This document shows, piece after piece, positions 42,947-51,561 of a stretch of DNA of 64,000 bases. The notes under the pieces are model-generated. The model ran no database searches and was not told where the DNA came from. It worked only from the letters and a program-made list of their open reading frames with translations. A program made the position numbers and the translations under genes. Source of the stretch: Planktothricoides raciborskii GIHE-MW2 (GTDB taxonomy: Bacteria; Cyanobacteriota; Cyanobacteriia; Cyanobacteriales; Laspinemataceae); contig NZ_CP159837.1 of NCBI RefSeq assembly GCF_040564635.1, positions 6,621,001-6,685,000 on the forward strand, in the 5' to 3' direction. Position 1 is the stretch's first letter. The number at the start of each line of letters is the position of its first letter.

Positions 42947-43059
42947 TTACCATGAATTAAAATTACTAAACCCCAGTGGATAACCGGAGTATAATAATCA
43001 AGAAGAAGAGAACAATTTATTTCTGATGCGTTATTTGTGATGCATGGTTTAGGGGAAAG

Positions 43060-43162
43060 CACTAACAAACAACAAACAACAACCAAAGAATCCCTACCCA
43101 ACAACCAACAAACAACAAACAACCAACAACCAACAACCAACAACAAACAACAAATAACAAAT
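43060..43162 (+). repeat. AACAACCAAC-type tandem repeat before the Rrf2 gene
   Basis: (CAACAAACAAC)-like units, inverted with respect to the GTTGTTGGTTG units after the gene (43601-43720). It is translated in frame into Asn/Gln/Thr-rich residues if an upstream ATG at 43037 is used, which argues against that start. Confidence 0.85.
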
Positions 43163-43600
43163 ATGGAAATTACCTGTAAAACCGAATACGCACTTTTAGC
43201 TTTGTTAGAACTGACGGCTCATTATTATGACAGTGAACCTCGACAAATTCGGCAAATTGCTGCACAACAAAATATCCCCGACCGTTACTTAGAGCAGCTA
43301 TTAGCTATGTTAAGGCGAGGTGGTTTGGTTCGCAGTCAACGGGGGGCAAGGGGCGGGTATCTTCTAGCTAGAGAACCCTGGAAAATTACTCTACTCGAAG
43401 TGGTGAGTTGTATTGAAGGATTAGATATCAACAACCGTCCAGACAATATGAATCGAAAAACGATTGAAAGTATTTTAGTCCGAGAAGTCTGGCAAGAAGC
43501 CTGTGATGCTTATTTTGGGATTTTACAAAAGTATAATCTTCAAGATTTATGTAACCAGCGTCATGCTAGACAGCAGTTGAATCTTATGTATTATATTTAG
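43163..43600 (+). CDS. Rrf2-family transcriptional regulator
   Basis: 145 residues from the ATG at 43163 (MEITCKTEYALLALLELTAH), the first Met after a (CAACAA)n repeat. The winged helix-turn-helix core has IRQIAAQQNIPDRYLEQLL and RGGLVRSQRGARGGYLLAR, matching the Rrf2/IscR family closely. The family's three-cysteine Fe-S site is not fully present; only single Cys residues in VVSCIEGLD and LQDLCNQ are seen. Cyanobacterial members without the cluster exist. Regulated genes cannot be told from sequence. Repeats on both sides form an inverted pair, so the gene sits between repeat blocks. Confidence 0.88.
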   Translation: MEITCKTEYALLALLELTAHYYDSEPRQIRQIAAQQNIPDRYLEQLLAMLRRGGLVRSQRGARGGYLLAREPWKITLLEVVSCIEGLDINNRPDNMNRKTIESILVREVWQEACDAYFGILQKYNLQDLCNQRHARQQLNLMYYI

Positions 43601-43925
43601 TTGGTTGTTGGTTGTTGGGTAGGGATTATTTGGTTGTTGGTTGATTGTTGTTGGTTGATTGTTGTTGGTGGATTGTTGGGTAGGGATTCTTTGGTTGTTG
43701 TTGGGTAGGGAACGGGGAACAGTTATCGGGGAACGGGGAAATATTTTTCTCCTCTGCTCCTGAAGCCCCCCTGCTCCTCTGCTCCTGAAGCCCCCCTGCT
43801 CCTGAAGCCCCTCCGCTCCTGAAGCCTCTCTGCCCCCTACACCCTACACCCTACACCCTACACCCTCTCTTCCCCGGCTCCTGAAGCCCCTCCGCACCCC
43901 CGCACCCCTGCACCCCTGCACCAGT
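43601..43925. repeat. Composite low-complexity repeat block 3
   Basis: (GGTTGTTG)n with GGGTAGGGATTCTTT inserts, then CTCCTGAAGCCCC units, (CCCTACA)n and CCTGCACC units, ending in GTTGTTGG again. Module set shared with blocks 1, 2 and 4. Confidence 0.88.
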
Positions 43926-43967
43926 GTTGTTGGTTGTTTGTTATTCGAGGGGGCGAATGATTCTGCA

Positions 43968-43999
43968 AAAAAGCATTCCCAGGCATAGCCTAGGAATGA
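43968..43999 (-). terminator. Terminator of the Thr-rich exported protein gene
   Basis: On the minus strand CATTCCTAGGC pairs with GCCTGGGAATG, with a short TAT loop, followed by CTTTTTT. It lies 105 bp after the gene's stop. Confidence 0.75.
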
Positions 44000-44104
44000 A
44001 GTTGAAAAGCTAATTGCTGAGATAATAGTTTGTAGGAATTGACCCATAGATATTTTAAATAACCGGAAAATACTCAGATCAATTCTTTCAATAAATTCAA
44101 TAAA

Positions 44105-45055
44105 TTAGTCGTTGTCTCGTCGATTATTACTACCTCTTGCCGGGGAGAAGCCAATCGCACGAGTTCCAGTGTATTTGTACACGAAAAATTGTGCGAAGCT
44201 GATATTTTTCCGAGCAAACCGGAATCGGAAACCATTATTCGCAAAGAACTTGGCAGACTGAGCTAAGAAACGGATGCGAACTTCCGACAAACTATTGAAA
44301 ATAGCCGCTAATTCTTCAGCGGTGGCATAGCTGCCAAAAAATTCGGCAAAAGCTTCATTGTTGAAAGCGTCTTTTCCAAATAAACCGGCTCTTTTTAAGG
44401 CGTTGATAAATGCTTCCAGGGCGAGTTGTTTATTCCCCTGAAGACCACGAAGTTTATCAAAAATTAAGGTGCCAACCAAGATGTCAGGGTCGATTCCTAA
44501 TAGGCGGGCTAATTCAGCGATTAATGCGGCATCAAGACCTGTGGCAGTGGCATATTGCTGCGAAAGGCTGATGACTACGGCAACGGTTTCGGTGGAAGTG
44601 GTGGTTTCTGAGGTGACGCTGGTGGTCGCTTCTAAACCAGTGGAGACGTTGGTTATTTGCTGACCTTGAGTTGAGATTTCGCTGTTACTGCTGCCACTGA
44701 CCACCTCACCAGTAGAACCAGTAGAAACTTGAGTTGTTTCCTGAGTGGAACTGCTCTGAGTTGTAGAAGTAGTTTGAGTGCTGGTAGTAGTAGTGGTGGT
44801 TGTGGTTGTCCCTTGTTGAGTGGTGGTTGTGGTCGTTTGAGTGCTGGTTTCTGTACCACTGAGAAGGTTGGTGAAATCTAATACGGTCGTCGTTGTGCCG
44901 ACCGGTGAAGTTGGAGGGGGTGTGACTGGAGATACAGTATTTTGTGCTTTGGCAGAGAGTGGAGCCGCGACTATGGCACCAAAAGCGGTGCTCGCTGCGA
45001 CTAAGCTACCGATGACTAAGCTTTGTGGGGTTAAATTTTGTTGTTTTCCGTTCAT
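44105..45055 (-). CDS. Exported Thr-rich protein, paralogue A
   Basis: 316 residues. The signal peptide starts MNGKQQNLTPQSLVIGS and ends after PLSAKAQ. A Pro/Thr stretch and a long Thr/Ser/Gln linker (about residues 55-165, with runs such as TTTTTTQQGTTTTTTTTT) follow. The C-terminal part (about 180-316) is helical (LDAALIAELARLLGIDPDIL, AYATAEELAAIFNSLSEVRI-like) and ends in a basic, aromatic patch FRFRFARKN... and an acidic tail NNRRDND. The next gene on this strand, 45582-46484, has the same layout and start. I do not recognise the family; surface or lumen location follows from the signal peptide. The shared upstream hairpin suggests common regulation. Confidence 0.7.
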   Translation of the reverse strand: MNGKQQNLTPQSLVIGSLVAASTAFGAIVAAPLSAKAQNTVSPVTPPPTSPVGTTTTVLDFTNLLSGTETSTQTTTTTTQQGTTTTTTTTTSTQTTSTTQSSSTQETTQVSTGSTGEVVSGSSNSEISTQGQQITNVSTGLEATTSVTSETTTSTETVAVVISLSQQYATATGLDAALIAELARLLGIDPDILVGTLIFDKLRGLQGNKQLALEAFINALKRAGLFGKDAFNNEAFAEFFGSYATAEELAAIFNSLSEVRIRFLAQSAKFFANNGFRFRFARKNISFAQFFVYKYTGTRAIGFSPARGSNNRRDND

Positions 45056-45101
45056 AGTCCAAAAACCCGTGGTAAATCCCCTGATGTTTTGACATCAAGA
45101 G

Positions 45102-45240
45102 AGGAAGCTCGGCGGGCGATCGCGCTTCCTTTGTATAATGTATGCTTTGGCTGTAATTAGCATAGATTTTTGATATTTTTTGCTAATCTCACCGATTTGG
45201 ACGGCTCCTCTTCGCGAACGTACACCCTAATCACGCGAAA
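45102..45240 (-). promoter_or_regulatory. Conserved upstream region of paralogue A
   Basis: The hairpin AGGAAGC...GCTTCCT (45102-45130), a C/T-rich CCGATTTGGAC element and AATGCCCCTAT also occur before paralogue B at 46525-46680, in the same order and with similar spacing. The 29-bp hairpins differ at only four or five positions. Confidence 0.6.
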
Positions 45241-45468
45241 TTCACACCCTTGAATGCCCCTATGTTAAAAAATTAGTTTGTTTTTTTCGCATCTAAGTTA
45301 GATTATAGCTTATTTTATTTCAAATGCAAGTTAATTATTATTAAATTTCTTCTGTTATCAAGGGTATATCCTCATCAGATTTGACTTGAGAAGATTGATG
45401 ACAGGCGGACATGACTGGGCTAGGAGAGACCATTTCACCGAGCCTGTCATCGGCGAGATCCCCAAAAA

Positions 45469-45499
45469 AAGCTGACCAATTGATGTTGGTCAGCTTTTG
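45469..45499 (-). terminator. Terminator of paralogue B
   Basis: GCTGACCAA/TTGGTCAGC with a CATCAA loop followed by TTTTTTT on the minus strand, about 85 bp after the stop of the gene at 45582-46484. Confidence 0.88.
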
Positions 45500-45581
45500 A
45501 TGAATTAAGTTTGGGGTTTACTCCCTAAAAAATGCCAAGATTTTAAGGAGTTAACCAGAGATTCAGAGAATCCTTAGTTCC

Positions 45582-46484
45582 TTAGTCGTTATTGTCATTA
45601 GTGCTTCTTTGACGATTGAACAAGCCGGGAGCAATCACACCACCGGGTCCGGTGAAGCGAACTGAAGTAAATTTGTAGGCCAGCATTTGAGTCAAGGTGA
45701 TTTGGGAGTAGCGAAGGCGTGAAAATGCTCGCGCCGGCCGAATGGGTAAACCACCAAATCGAGTCAAGCCCAAACGATAGAGCAAGGCCAACTGCTTGTC
45801 CGATAAGGCGTTAAAGACACGAATGGCGTCATCAGCATTGGCCACAGTGGCAATAAGGTTGATAAATGCGGAGTTGCGGTAAGCGTCAAGGCCAAGGCCA
45901 CGTTTTGCAAATGCCGCCAGAAAAGCCTCAGCCCCGGCACCAAATCTGGCGATCGCTTCCTGCACCAAGGGTAAAGCCATATATTGTGCTGGAGTCAGAC
46001 CCAACGCCGCTGCCTGCGCGTTAACGAAAGCCGCACTCAGTGGGCCAAAGTTGGTTGGTGTCGGAGTCGGAGTAGGTGTCGGCGTCGGGGTGGGCGTCGG
46101 GGTCTCCGTCGGGGTGGGCGTCGGGGTCGGCGTCGGGGTCGGCGTCGGAGTAGGTGTCGGCGTCGGGGTGGGCGTCGGGGTCGGCGTCGGGGTCTCCGTC
46201 GGGGTGGGCGTCGGGGTGGGCGTCGGGGTCGGCGTCGGGGTCGGCGTCGGGGTCGGGGTCGGGGTCGGCGTCGGCGTCGGCGTTTCGGTTGGGGTTCCAC
46301 CCAGGTTAGGATTCAGTGGTTGTGCGGGGGTTGTGGGTGCCGGTGACACTGGAGACACTACTGCTTCAGCCGGGGCGCTGGGCGCCACGACTGTGGCGAT
46401 CGCGCTGGCTGCGGCAGCTAAACCGCCGATAATGACGCCTTTTGCGGGCGCTGTAAGATTTGAGAATCGCTGTTTTCCGTTCAT
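45582..46484 (-). CDS. Exported TP-repeat protein, paralogue B
   Basis: 300 residues. It starts [20 protein letters not shown], the signal peptide ends near PAEA-VVSP, and [14 protein letters not shown] follows, parallel to VSPVTPPPTSPVG of paralogue A. The linker is PT/TP dipeptides with interspersed TETPT (about residues 60-150). The C-terminal domain (about 155-300) has a first helix [19 protein letters not shown], the segment [16 protein letters not shown]-like and the tail RSTNDNND, again parallel to paralogue A. Function is unknown. The long DNA repeat coding the linker (46055-46283) gives false GV-rich and RR-rich frames on both strands. Confidence 0.72.
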   Translation of the reverse strand: MNGKQRFSNLTAPAKGVIIGGLAAAASAIATVVAPSAPAEAVVSPVSPAPTTPAQPLNPNLGGTPTETPTPTPTPTPTPTPTPTPTPTPTPTPTPTETPTPTPTPTPTPTPTPTPTPTPTPTPTPTETPTPTPTPTPTPTPTPTNFGPLSAAFVNAQAAALGLTPAQYMALPLVQEAIARFGAGAEAFLAAFAKRGLGLDAYRNSAFINLIATVANADDAIRVFNALSDKQLALLYRLGLTRFGGLPIRPARAFSRLRYSQITLTQMLAYKFTSVRFTGPGGVIAPGLFNRQRSTNDNND

Positions 46485-46524
46485 TGTCCAAAAATACCGC
46501 TACTGAGCCCTATATGGTAAAGGG

Positions 46525-46680
46525 AGGAAGCGAGGCGGGTGATAGCGCTTCCTGATGTACAAGTGAATTTGGTCTTTTTGTCGATTAAGATCGGCAGTTA
46601 AGCCGATTTGGACTACTCCTCTAAAGCTGTGGCTTTCCACTCGTGAAAGCGAAATACACACAGATCAATGCCCCTATCTT
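46525..46680 (-). promoter_or_regulatory. Conserved upstream region of paralogue B
   Basis: Hairpin AGGAAGC...GCTTCCT at 46525-46553, CCGATTTGGACTACTCCTCT at about 46599-46618 and AATGCCCCTAT near 46666, matching the order before paralogue A. Confidence 0.6.
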
Positions 46681-46792
46681 AATGGAAAATGATCAGATTC
46701 GCAGCGATCGCTGCTTAATCTGACTGGATGTCAACAAATCTAGATCAAGCAGGCAGATCGATCAATTGCCGATACTTTTTTGCTAACATTTG

Positions 46793-48235
46793 CTAACAAA
46801 CACATAAGTTGAGATACTCTCTCAACCAAGGCGTATCAACCAATGCACGTAGGAAGATCCCTCGCGCACCATTTAAATCCCTGTCCATCTTTAATTGGGT
46901 GGAATTCGATTTAATCGTTTTTGCTCCACCCAAATTATTGATAATTTCACCAGTCCATGACACCGTTTTAGAAGTGTAGGCTTCGTTGCAATCAATCACA
47001 ATTTTGTGGTTTTCCCAAGCCTTCCATTTCAGAAATTGCTTAAACTCATAATGACTTAGAGTTAGCATAAGCCTGACAGATTTGTTTCTTTTACGTCTTG
47101 ACTTAGAAACCATCTGTGATGTTTCAAATGTTGGGAGGAAAATCACATCAAAGTTTTCTACTAAAAATCTAGCTGTCTTATAATGCAATTCCTTGACTAA
47201 GTTCTTGATTTTACAACCAAGTCTACTCGCGGCTTTTTTGAGATTTCTTTTCTGTTTACACTTGGCTTTTGATAGTCGAGACACTAATTTGTCTAATTTG
47301 AAACACAATTTCTGAATGTGTAAGTTAGAATCTTTGCCTAGCCAACCAAAAGATGTTTCCGAAAAAAATGTCATAAACGTGCGGACACCAGGAGCTAAGG
47401 CAACAACTCTCCCTTGATTCTCGGAATTTAGTTGTTGCAATTCTGTCGAGATAGTCAAGTAATACTCACCGTAAGTTAGTGTTAATCGACCATCGCTAAA
47501 ATTCTCGGGTAGTGACTCTTTGAATTTACCCTTTCCCAATATACTGTGGTAAATCCCACAATCTTTAATCGCTGATTTAGGTATATAGATTGATTGCTTT
47601 ACGTCTTTACGACTCCGAAATTTGCATTGACGAATCTTGCCATCTGCCTTAAACCCTTGTTTAGCGGCTTTAACGGCTAAACAAGCATCTTTGATGGCGA
47701 TTGATTTAATTTGATAAGGAACAGGTTTAGCCCATTCAGGTAATCCATTCAAGATTCCTGTTTTAATCGCCATCCAGTTAGCTTTTGTATCGGGCTGCTG
47801 CAAATATTTAATGGTTTCGTTGTAGACAAATCTACTAACTCCGAACCATTGTTTAAGCAATTTTTTTTGTTCTGGGTTTAGATAGATTCGGAGCTTCCTT
47901 GATTTTCTTACTGTAGCTTCTGAATCCGTGTATCCGACAATAAAAGACGTGAGGGATGGAGAGAATATCGGCTGTGAGTTGGGCTTCTGGACATTTTACA
48001 GAGTTTTCTTAAACCACGATGCCTCTACCGTTTTGTTGTGCCATAAACTCGAATAATTCAAATCCTTTTCGACACAATCTGTCACGACAGGCAAAAATAA
48101 CTGTGAGCTAATCGCCTCGCATAAGTCTGACCAGTAACCAAAGCAACCCTTTGCGTTTGAAATTAAGCCCCGATCTAAAGCCGATATCTCGGATAATTTC
48201 TGCGTCTGGGTAGATTGATTACATATAGGCAACTT
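46793..48235 (-). pseudogene. tnpB: IS607-type TnpB with stop codon and altered RuvC/zinc sites
   Basis: Reading from about 48235, the family N-terminus (GCFGYWSDLCEAISSQL...HNKTVEASWF) runs to an in-frame TAA at 47996-47998, after which the same frame continues NVQKPNSQPIFSPSLTS, then KLRIYLNPEQKKLLKQWFGV and the rest to 46793. The first RuvC motif reads ALAPGVRTF where active relatives have ALDPGVRTF, so the catalytic Asp is Ala. The zinc finger place reads SKTVSWTGEIINNLGGAKTI, without its cysteines. The late RDLNGA motif and the Glu in PTFETSQM remain. It is probably dead as a nuclease, but the open 355-residue part may still be translated. Confidence 0.8.
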
Positions 48236-48453
48236 GTCTGTCGAGGTGAGATCGTTGTTTTGTTGAACTAACTCGGCAGTAGCAAGCCGTGGTAGCTCCA
48301 ACTGTATCCCGCACCGATGATTCGACATCATAGAGTCTTTGGTAGGCGGTGTTTTTGATGTTTTTGATCTTCTTTTCATCAGCGTATTTTCGCTCCGGTG
48401 TTGGGATGTACACCCAGAAATTCGACCGCTTTCCTGAGTGGTATGTATGCCAT
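48219..48453 (-). pseudogene. tnpA: IS607 TnpA serine recombinase, truncated and frameshifted
   Basis: From ATG 48453 it reads MAYIPLRKAVEFLGVHPNT, the MerR-like HTH start of IS607 TnpA, then meets a stop after a frameshift near 48410. The neighbouring frame continues RKYADEKKIKNIKNTAYQRLYDV and CYCRVSSTKQRSHLDRQVAYM, with the catalytic serine region, and stops there. The rest of the ~200-residue recombinase is gone; tnpB sequence follows directly. Confidence 0.85.
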
Positions 48454-48506
48454 CTCTTAAACTTTAGCATACATGAGCATCTGTTAACAAAACTGACACT
48501 GTTGAA

Positions 48507-48532
48507 TAACCCCCGTCTTCACGGGGGCAGGC
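48507..48532. repeat. IS607 end palindrome
   Basis: The perfect stem CCCCCGT-CTTC-ACGGGGG lies within 26 bp that match 32416-32441 in reverse complement. Confidence 0.8.
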
Positions 48533-48540
48533 TTTGTGAT

Positions 48541-48900
48541 TAAACTCTGACTTGCTGCGGTTGGGTAAAGCGATCGCGATCGCCTATATTCTTAATCTTC
48601 CTGAGATGATTCGCCGATCGGGAAATCACTACAGCACTGATAGGGGTAATCGAGGGATTGCCCAGATAGATCAATCAGCCCGGTCTGATTCCCTGGGCTT
48701 CAGTCCGACAAGATTCATCCTGAGTTGGCGATCGCCGAGCGGGAGCATCCCCGCCGATCCGCCGATGGATTGATGGCAAACCCTCAGAGCAATTAACTCA
48801 GAACCAACGCGATCGGGGGAGTTTTGCCCTTGAGTGACTTGCCAACGGGCGATCGTTTCTGAGAAACTAGCGAATATCATTTTCAGGAGAAAGTCCGATT
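48541..48900. other. Intergenic, no gene seen
   Basis: HIP1-rich sequence (for example GCGATCGCGATCGCC near 48570) between the IS607 remnant and the next gene. Open frames here are short and lack family patterns. Confidence 0.5.
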
Positions 48901-49386
48901 ATGACGGCAAATAATGATGCTTCTTGGGAATTGGGACACGATCTGTATGTGCCAATTTTATATAAAGGTTCATTGGCGGGATTTTGTAGTCCTGAATATT
49001 CTGAAGAGATCGTAGAAATTTTGAATCAAGAGGAAAGACTTCGCAAAGCTTTACGCATCGCTTGTTTGGATTTGCTGCGTCAGGCTGGTGCGGATGCCGG
49101 TAAAGTCGATGCTTTGATGAAAAAATATCTGAGTCTGGCTGAACGGCCTAAGTTTGGCCCAAGAGCGATCGCCTTTCTCTTGCGGGAAAGACAACAAGAT
49201 TTACAGGTCAGTACCCCAGAATTTGTCAAATTTTGCGATACTTTCAAACTCTCACCCAAAGAACTCCAAAGTATTTTTGCGGGGAAATCCATTGAGCCGA
49301 GTTTAATTTCTCCCATCGCCAGAATTTTAGGCAAAACTAATGCAGAAGTCGAAGAAGTTCTTTATGGAAAACCAGAACAAGAGTAA
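48901..49386 (+). CDS. Conserved cyanobacterial protein of unknown function
   Basis: 161 residues starting MTANNDASWELGHDLYVPIL, with AGGAGAA about 11 nt before the ATG. It looks all-helical after residue 35: EEIVEILNQEERLRKALRIA, then DLLRQAGADAGKVDALMKKY. The last 60 residues (PEFVKFCDTFKLSPKELQSI followed by SLISPIARILGKTNAEVEEV) have the rhythm of a Cro/C1-like or ArsR-independent HTH, but the pattern is weak. No signal peptide or membrane segment. A terminator lies about 100 bp downstream, so it is a single-gene transcript. I do not recognise the family. Confidence 0.6.
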   Translation: MTANNDASWELGHDLYVPILYKGSLAGFCSPEYSEEIVEILNQEERLRKALRIACLDLLRQAGADAGKVDALMKKYLSLAERPKFGPRAIAFLLRERQQDLQVSTPEFVKFCDTFKLSPKELQSIFAGKSIEPSLISPIARILGKTNAEVEEVLYGKPEQE

Positions 49387-49485
49387 TAGATATTTTTATA
49401 ATGTTTTTGAGCAATTATTAATCGATGATTAAGGTTTGGATGTTCGATGATCCAGCGGATTTTGTTAGGGAAAGATTTACCACAT

Positions 49486-49508
49486 AAACCTAGCCCAAGC
49501 TGGGTTTT
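49486..49508 (+). terminator. Terminator after the 48901-49386 gene
   Basis: AACCTAGC/GCTGGGTT (one mismatch) with a CCAA loop followed by seven T. The rest of 49387-49762 holds nothing further that I can support. Confidence 0.75.
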
Positions 49509-49762
49509 TTTGTGGTTTTTATTGTTATTGAAGGATAAAAAAACATCCTTTTTCATTCTGTTTCATTCAAATCATCATAGTGAAATAATCAGGATTATGA
49601 ATTTTTATTGATTAATAAATCCCCAGCAAATATCAAACAATATCTGTCTATAAAAAATCAAAAATATCAATTGAATTTGAGGGGATTATTGTTGGGATGA
49701 ATCCGGCGATAATCCTCAAAATTCATCCCAAGAAACGAAGATTGATAATCAATCTTTTTTCT

Positions 49763-50848
49763 TTATTTGTTGTCTAGTGTGGTTTTAGGTTGATAGTAAA
49801 CTTGTCCGCCCTCATTGGGTACAAAATGACAAGTGTTGTAAGAACGCCAAAAAGCCTCAAAGATTGAGCGTTCGGATTTACGATAGTAATCTCCTAAAAT
49901 TGGTTTAATAGCCTCAGTCGCGGTTTTGAGATGGTAGTGAGGCATATTTAAGAAAATATGATGGGCAACATGGGTGCCAATATTGTGGTGGATATTGTTG
50001 ATAAACCCATAATCATGGTCAATGGTGGAAAGCGCACCTTTGAGAAAATACCAATCATCACCGCGATACCAGGGGATGTCAGGATCGGTATGGTGGAGAA
50101 AGGTGACTAAATCTAGCCAAATCACGAAGACAATGTAAGGGCCGAGATAGTATTTCACCAGCCACATAAAGCCCCATTGATAGGTGAGGAAACCCAATAA
50201 GGCTACCATCAGACTCCAGCAGATCGTGCTGGTAATTACGTCCCATTTTTCCGAGGGTTTAAATAGGGGACTACCGGGCATAAAATGAGATCCACCTGGT
50301 CGTTCGGGAGAACGCTTAAATAGGTAAAGGGGATAGACCAGTAGTAATGCCCACTCAAAGCGCAAGAACTTTTCATACCAGAGCATTTGCTCATAAGTGG
50401 ACTGTTTGACCGGATACCAGCTTTCATCGGTGTCCAGGTTGCCGGTGTTTTGGTGATGAGTCCGGTGACTGATTCGCCAGCCATGAAAGGGGACGAGGAT
50501 GGGGGTATGGGAAAGATGACCGAAGAGGTCATTGACCCATTTATGGCGAGAGAAGGAACGATGTCCGCAGTCGTGTCCAACCACAAATAAGGCCCAGAAC
50601 ATGGTGCCTTGCATCAGCCAGAAGATTGGCCAGAAGAACCAGGAGTCTAGGGTGTGCGCGATCGCATATAGTCCCGCAATGATGCCCACATCCAGAAAAA
50701 AGTATGAGAGCGATCGCCATGTCGAAGGTTGAAAGCATTCGGCGGGAATCGCTGCCTTTAACTGCTGTAAAGTAAATGGCGGATTGGAAGTTTTTTTTGA
50801 GACTTCCTCTGTCCGAGGCTGGTTGAACTCGAGAGTGTTTACTTGCAC
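49763..50848 (-). CDS. desB: Acyl-lipid omega-3 (delta-15) desaturase
   Basis: 361 residues with the three histidine boxes GHDCGH (about residue 90), HRTHH (about 128) and HVAHH (about 295) that bind the di-iron centre, and four or more membrane helices between them. Segments such as LFKRSPERPGGSHFMPGSPL, LDLVTFLHHTDPDIPWYRGD and NIGTHVAHHIFLNMPHYHL are characteristic of cyanobacterial DesB rather than DesA (delta-12). The enzyme introduces a double bond near the methyl end of lipid-bound fatty acids, using ferredoxin, and is usually induced by cold. The gene is not next to other desaturases. Strain fatty acids would therefore include omega-3 species. Confidence 0.92.
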   Translation of the reverse strand: MQVNTLEFNQPRTEEVSKKTSNPPFTLQQLKAAIPAECFQPSTWRSLSYFFLDVGIIAGLYAIAHTLDSWFFWPIFWLMQGTMFWALFVVGHDCGHRSFSRHKWVNDLFGHLSHTPILVPFHGWRISHRTHHQNTGNLDTDESWYPVKQSTYEQMLWYEKFLRFEWALLLVYPLYLFKRSPERPGGSHFMPGSPLFKPSEKWDVITSTICWSLMVALLGFLTYQWGFMWLVKYYLGPYIVFVIWLDLVTFLHHTDPDIPWYRGDDWYFLKGALSTIDHDYGFINNIHHNIGTHVAHHIFLNMPHYHLKTATEAIKPILGDYYRKSERSIFEAFWRSYNTCHFVPNEGGQVYYQPKTTLDNK

Positions 50849-50939
50849 TTGAATTTGGTTGTAAGTAGAAATGAAATGACAGAATTGATTTTACCTTTAC
50901 ATAGCTTTACAGATAGTGGGTGATAAAGTCAAAATTTTT

Positions 50940-51540
50940 GTTTTTTTTTACAATTTTATTTGTTGTTTGTTGTTTTTTGTTTTTTGTTTGTTATTTGTTA
51001 TTTGTTGTTTGTTACAAAACGGCAATAGGGTGTAGGGCAACAGGCAGAGGTGCAGAGGGGCTTTTGGGGTGTGGGGTGTGGGGCCGCCATCGGTGTAGGG
51101 TGTAGGGTGTGGGGTGTGGGGAGTGTGGGAAGTGTGGGGAGTGTGGGGAGTGTGGGGTGTGGGGGAAGAGGAAAGAGGAAAGAGGAAAGAGGAAAGAGCA
51201 AAGAGGAAAGAGGAAAGAGCAAAGAGGAAAGAGCAAAGAGGAAAGAGCAAAGAGGAAAGAGGAAAGAGCAAAGAGGAAAGAGGAAAGAGGGAAGAGGAAA
51301 GAGGAAAGAGGAAAATTCTATGCATCTCTCTTCTATGCATCTCTCTTCTATGCATCTCTCTTCCCCCTACACCCTACACCCTACACCCTACACCCTACAC
51401 CCTACACCTCTTACCCTGAGCCTGCCGAAGGGCTACACCCTACACCCTACACCCTACACCCTACACCCTACACCCTACACCCTACACCCTACACCCTACA
51501 CCCTCTCTTCCCCTGCACCCCTGCACCGCCGCACCCCGGT
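50940..51540. repeat. Composite low-complexity repeat block 4 with polypurine tract
   Basis: (TTGTTTG)n, one GGCCGCCATC, (GGTGTAG)n and GGGAGTGTGG units, a ~150-nt polypurine run of GGAAAGA/GCAAAGA units (51165-51312), three CTATGCATCTCTCTT units, then about 17 CCCTACA heptamers interrupted by CCCTGAGCCTGCCGAAGGG. The left GGTGTAGGG part can pair with the right CCCTACACC part. Confidence 0.92.
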
Positions 51541-51561
51541 TCCCCGTTCCCTAATCCGAAA

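Larger units (their letters stand above)
46793..48532 (-). mobile_element. Decayed IS607-family element
   Basis: A broken serine-recombinase tnpA followed by tnpB on the same strand is the IS607 layout. The hairpin TAACCCCCGTCTTCACGGGG at 48507-48532 is a likely element end, since an identical solo copy lies at 32416-32441. The opposite end beyond 46793 was not defined. Confidence 0.7.

Noticed and set aside
46037-46506. GV-repeat and RR-repeat frames over the TP-linker DNA
   Set aside because: All come from the same hexamer-type repeat that codes the PT/TP linker of paralogue B on the minus strand.
51362-51510. (CCCTACA)n as telomere-like sequence
   Set aside because: It resembles telomeric repeats, but it lies inside the chromosome, is short, and occurs in four internal blocks; simple slippage explains it.
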